Shown here: in pieces, positions 60,971 to 64,000 of the stretch
Layout of the letters: every line of letters begins with the position of its first letter
Position numbering within the stretch: the stretch's first letter is position 1
Assembly (NCBI GenBank): GCA_045536365.1
Contig: JAZSNL010000016.1
Location: 62,001-126,000, forward strand
From: JAZSNL01 sp045536365
GTDB lineage: Bacteria; Bacillota_I; Bacilli_A; ML615J-28; CAG-313
Direction: 5' to 3'
DNA: 64,000 nt
Program-made: the position numbers and the translations under genes
The notes under the pieces: model-generated
Database searches by the model: none
What the model saw: the letters and a program-made list of their open reading frames with translations, nothing else
What the model was told of the DNA's origin: nothing

Positions 60971-61002
60971 AAAAAAAGATGCTTTTAAAAAAGCATCTTT
61001 TA
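60971..61002 (-). terminator. Terminator of trkA-trkH
   Basis: AAAGATGCTTTT and AAAAGCATCTTT form a stem, with a run of T on the minus strand, overlapping the end of trkH. Confidence 0.8.
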
Positions 61003-62448
61003 TATTTTCTTCCATGTGCTTGGAGCAAATAAAACAAGTATTGGGAATATTTCTAGCCTTCCTATTAACATTGCAAGTGTCAATGTTAATTTAGACAATG
61101 GAGAAAATCCCGCAAAGTTTCCAAAAGGTCCTACTTCACCAAGTCCAGGTCCAACATTATTTAAACACGTAGCTGCAGCTGTTATTGTTGTAATAAAATC
61201 TTTATTATCTATTGATACAATTAAAGTAACTATAACAAAAATTATCATTATTGAAGAAAAGTAAGTAGTTACACTTTTTGACAAAGAATCATCAATTTTT
61301 TGTCCTTCAAACCTAATATTATTAACACTATTAGGTCTGATTAATTGTTTAATTTGTCTAAACATATTTTTAATCATAATAGCAATTCGAGAAACTTTTA
61401 TCCCACCGCCTGTTGAGCTCGCGCAAGCCCCAACAAAAATTAATATAAATAATATTATTTGGCTTAAAACAGGCCACTGAGTAAAATCTGCCGTAGCAAA
61501 ACCCGTCGTTGTCATAATTGAAACAACTTGGAATGCAGCATCTTTAATATTTGTTCCAACAGATAAACCATTATTAGATCCGAATATTAAATTACACGCA
61601 ATAACTGCAATTGAAACTCCCGCTATACCAAAGTACCAATACACTTCTTCACACTTCAAAGCTTGTCTAAAGCTACCAATTAGCAGAAAGAAAAAGACAT
61701 TAAAGTTCATTCCAAACAAAAACATAAATATCGTAGTAACAACTTGTGAATAAGTACTGTATTCAGCAAAATTATTATTTTTAATAGTAAATCCGCCTGT
61801 TCCCGCCGTACCAAAACTCATTGTCACCGCATCAAACCAATGCATTCCTCCGCAAAGAAGTAATATTATTTGTAATATTGTCAGGCATATATATATAACA
61901 TATAAAATTCTAGCAGACAATTTTACTTTTGATACTATTTTTCCCACCTGAGGACCAGGAGATTCGGCTCTTAATATATGTATACTTCTTCCTGAAGAAG
62001 GCATAAAAGCTAGAATAAAAACTATTATTCCCATGCCTCCTATCCAGTGAGAAAAACTTCGCCAAAATAACATTCCTTTTGAAAGTGTCCCTTCTACTTG
62101 AGTCAGTATACTAGCCCCTGTAGTAGTAAATCCTGATACTATTTCAAATAAAGCATCAATATAATTAGGAATTTCTTTACTTAAGAAAAATGGCAAACAA
62201 CCAATTAAACTTAATACAATCCACGAAATTCCTACTATTATTAAACCTTCTTTTGCATAATATTCTTTTTTGTCTGGTTTTTTAATAGTAAGTAAAAAGC
62301 CAATTCCTAACGCTATTGCAATAGGTATTAAGAAATATATATATGTACCTTCTCTATACCTTAAAGAGATAAACAAAGGCAACAATAATAATACAGCTTC
62401 TAATTTTAATATATTTCCTATATTATTCAATACAACTTTATAATTCAT
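61000..62448 (-). CDS. trkH: TrkH/KtrB family potassium uptake membrane subunit
   Basis: 482 residues from ATG 62448, which follows AGGT; 29 upstream in-frame codons overlap trkA and are not used. Four membrane-pore-membrane units: selectivity-filter glycines appear in SGFTTTGASI, FGTAGTGGFT, STTGFATADF-like MTTTGFATAD and NNVGPGLGEVG. The filter Gly of all four repeats is present. Length fits TrkH better than KtrB (about 445). Works with the TrkA encoded 8 bases upstream to import potassium. Confidence 0.94.
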   Translation of the reverse strand: MNYKVVLNNIGNILKLEAVLLLLPLFISLRYREGTYIYFLIPIAIALGIGFLLTIKKPDKKEYYAKEGLIIVGISWIVLSLIGCLPFFLSKEIPNYIDALFEIVSGFTTTGASILTQVEGTLSKGMLFWRSFSHWIGGMGIIVFILAFMPSSGRSIHILRAESPGPQVGKIVSKVKLSARILYVIYICLTILQIILLLCGGMHWFDAVTMSFGTAGTGGFTIKNNNFAEYSTYSQVVTTIFMFLFGMNFNVFFFLLIGSFRQALKCEEVYWYFGIAGVSIAVIACNLIFGSNNGLSVGTNIKDAAFQVVSIMTTTGFATADFTQWPVLSQIILFILIFVGACASSTGGGIKVSRIAIMIKNMFRQIKQLIRPNSVNNIRFEGQKIDDSLSKSVTTYFSSIMIIFVIVTLIVSIDNKDFITTITAAATCLNNVGPGLGEVGPFGNFAGFSPLSKLTLTLAMLIGRLEIFPILVLFAPSTWKKI

Positions 62449-62456
62449 ATATATAC

Positions 62457-63812
62457 CTATTTCATAATATCTGCTACGTCTGTAATAGCAGACTCTGTCG
62501 CTACGATTACTAAAGTATCGAATTGCTTTATACAATCCTTACCTTGAGGAATTATAATTTCATTATTTCTAATAATGCATGATAATAATATATTTTTTTT
62601 CAATCTTAAATCTTTAATAGGAACATCAGTATAATCTGTACTTTTTGAAATAAAGAATTCTAAGGCTTCAATCTTATTATCAACCAATTTATATAAAGTC
62701 TTAAATTCACTGCTCTTGTTATCAGAAGATATACCTCTTACATATCTTATTACATTACTTGAAGAAACATCTTTAGGAGAAATAACAGAATCTAACCCTA
62801 TTTGGCCTAATATAGGAGCATAATTAGCATTATTAACTTTTGTTATAACTTTCCCGCAATTTACAGATTTTGCAAAAGTAGAGATAATGATATTAGCTTC
62901 ATCCATACTCGTTAAAGAAACTAGACTATCCACTTTATCAATTCCTTCTTCCAAAAGAATTCTATTATTCGTACCATCACCATATACAACAATTGCTTTA
63001 GGTAATAATTCACTCAATTCTTCACATCTTTGCAATTTGTTTTCTATTATTTTAACCGTGATTCCGTAATCTATTAATTCTTCAGCTAAATAATATGATA
63101 TTTTTCCTCCGCCTATAATTAATGTAGATTTAGTTTTTTCACTTATAATACCTAAATTTTTAAGAAGCTTTGTGCTATCACTAGCAGCCGCAGTTATATA
63201 CATATAGTCGTTTTCTTTTAAAATAAAGTCACCTTTAGGAATTATAATATCGTTTCCTCTTTTTACCGCACATACTAATATATTACTATATTTTTCTCTG
63301 AATAAACTCAACGATCTATCATGTAAAGAGCTACCTTTTTCAAGTTTAATTTCTAATAAACAAACCTTACCATTTGCGAAAGTTTCAACTTTTAACGCGC
63401 CAGGATATTGTAATATTCTCGCAATTTCTTTAGCAGATTCTCTTTCAGGGTTAATAGTTAGACTTATACCTAATTCATTATTCATTAAAGAAACTTGATT
63501 TTCATATTCTGGGTTTCTTACTCTTGCAATAGTTTGTTTAACACCTATTTTTTTTGCAACCAAGCAACATAAAATATTTAATTCATCACTAGGTGTTGTC
63601 GCAATTAAAACATCTGCTTTTTCAACCAACGCATTTTTTTGTGTTTCATAACTTGCACCATTACCACAATATCCCACAGTATCAAATTCATTAACTATTT
63701 CTTCTATTCTGTGAGAATTAATATCAATAATAGTAACATCATGATTTTCTTCTATCAAATGCTGTGTTATTTTTTTTCCTAATTTTCCAACTCCTACTAT
63801 AACTATATTCAT
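62457..63812 (-). CDS. trkA: Trk potassium uptake regulatory subunit TrkA
   Basis: 451 residues. Two RCK modules: the first Rossmann motif GVGKLGKKI at about 7-15 and the second GGGKISYYLAEEL near 235-247, each followed by a TrkA-C domain. Binds nucleotides (NAD(H), ATP/ADP) to gate TrkH. First gene of trkA-trkH, with its own promoter; stop codon TAG. Confidence 0.95.
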   Translation of the reverse strand: MNIVIVGVGKLGKKITQHLIEENHDVTIIDINSHRIEEIVNEFDTVGYCGNGASYETQKNALVEKADVLIATTPSDELNILCCLVAKKIGVKQTIARVRNPEYENQVSLMNNELGISLTINPERESAKEIARILQYPGALKVETFANGKVCLLEIKLEKGSSLHDRSLSLFREKYSNILVCAVKRGNDIIIPKGDFILKENDYMYITAAASDSTKLLKNLGIISEKTKSTLIIGGGKISYYLAEELIDYGITVKIIENKLQRCEELSELLPKAIVVYGDGTNNRILLEEGIDKVDSLVSLTSMDEANIIISTFAKSVNCGKVITKVNNANYAPILGQIGLDSVISPKDVSSSNVIRYVRGISSDNKSSEFKTLYKLVDNKIEALEFFISKSTDYTDVPIKDLRLKKNILLSCIIRNNEIIIPQGKDCIKQFDTLVIVATESAITDVADIMK

Positions 63813-63835
63813 ACGTGCCTCCTAGATTTTAATAA

Positions 63836-63864
63836 ATTATAACAAATATATTTTTATTTTTCAA
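63836..63864 (-). promoter_or_regulatory. Promoter of trkA-trkH
   Basis: TTGAAA and TATAAT on the minus strand with 17 bases between. Confidence 0.85.
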
Positions 63865-63877
63865 CAAAAACAAAATA

Positions 63878-63908
63878 AAAGAGCAGTATAAAAAATACTG
63901 CTCTTCTA
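63878..63908 (-). terminator. Terminator of the RNA gene at the right edge
   Basis: AGAGCAGTA and TACTGCTCT pair around a run of A (T on the minus strand), followed by T-rich sequence on the minus strand. Confidence 0.75.
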
Positions 63909-63914
63909 AATAAG

Positions 63915-64000
63915 ATAATTGTTCTAAACTCTCCTGAGTGATTGAACGCAGATTTTAGCTCTGTGAACAAACTAACACCTGCGGAAAAAGGCCGTTATAG
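63915..64000 (-). ncRNA. 3' part of a structured RNA, possibly 6S RNA (truncated by window)
   Basis: All three minus-strand frames close quickly, the G+C is clearly higher than the local background, and a terminator follows directly, which together suggest a stable RNA. The 3' end has CTGCG followed by CACTCAGGAGAGTTTAGAAC, a layout similar to the 3' closing arm of 6S RNA. The matching 5' half lies outside, so the identity is tentative. Confidence 0.4.

Noticed and set aside
62449..62535. 29-residue N-terminal extension of TrkH
   Set aside because: It overlaps trkA, has unusual Arg/Tyr-rich composition and no ribosome site, whereas AGGT precedes ATG 62448.
1..64000. CRISPR arrays, insertion sequences, prophage or integrase genes
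   Set aside because: No regularly spaced repeats, transposase-like or integrase-like proteins, or inverted terminal repeats were seen; repeated hairpins are ordinary terminators of differing sequence.
1..64000. Mollicutes code with TGA as tryptophan
   Set aside because: Conserved Trp positions use TGG, conserved genes have no internal TGA, and ecfA2 ends with TGA at the expected length.

Overview
The window is low-G+C, single-chromosome bacterial DNA from a Bacillota member. The evidence is: Shine-Dalgarno sites close to AGGAGG in front of almost every gene, sigma-A type promoters (TTGACA-like box, 17 bases, TATAAT), the zinc-type S14 protein, the sufCDSUB order, a tmk-holB-ricT-rsmI cluster, lipoprotein signal peptides and a lysine riboswitch. 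TGG is tryptophan and at least one stop is TGA (ecfA2), so the standard bacterial code applies although the base composition resembles Mollicutes. Peptidoglycan genes (murA, murF, ddl), sporulation genes (yabP, yabQ), pyruvate:ferredoxin oxidoreductase and a GH5 cellulase pair fit an anaerobic, walled, possibly spore-forming gut or rumen Bacilli or Erysipelotrichia-like lineage. The exact taxon cannot be read from the sequence alone. No insertion sequence, prophage, integrase or CRISPR array was seen.

Layout. 1-2.3 kb: the 5' part of murA, divergent from an aspartase-like gene that has lost its catalytic residues. 2.3-7.8 kb: two paralogous GH5 lipoproteins flanking a HAAS-DUF4097 membrane protein, then tRNA-Gln and tRNA-Tyr. 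7.8-9.4 kb: an MgtC family protein and yabQ/yabP. 9.5-14.1 kb: lysS, an M42 peptidase, hslO, an unknown gene and maf. 14.2-17.1 kb: an amino-acid ABC importer under a lysine riboswitch, so it is predicted to import lysine. 17.1-20.8 kb: tilS-ftsH-rqcP. 20.9-24.3 kb: alpha/beta hydrolase-murF-ddl. 24.4-30.5 kb: a very divergent superoxide dismutase-like gene facing the sufCDSUB operon, which is led by an unknown membrane protein. 30.6-35 kb: nifJ and two small SmpA-like proteins. 35-41.8 kb: an unknown membrane protein, a B12-type radical SAM protein and the tmk-holB-ricT-trmN6-rsmI operon. 42-46.2 kb: truA and the ECF transporter energising module, plus an M50 protease. 46.3-60.9 kb: the complete S10-spc-alpha ribosomal protein superoperon. 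61-63.9 kb: Trk potassium uptake. 63.9-64 kb: the 3' part of a structured RNA, perhaps 6S RNA.

Most of the window is housekeeping. The two best candidates for something new are degenerate members of well-known enzyme families kept as intact genes: the aspartase-like protein without active-site residues (1138-2259), and the superoxide dismutase-like protein that keeps all four metal ligands but changes nearly the whole second shell (24359-24997). Also worth noting are the mosaic GH5 duplication with its DUF4097 partner, a tRNA terminator placed directly against a GH5 ribosome binding site, and a possible non-AUG start on the hydrolase in the murF-ddl operon. Intergenic stretches are all shorter than 300 bases. 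The longest (16876-17130 and 60719-60999) are filled by the lysine riboswitch and by the S10 leader plus terminators.
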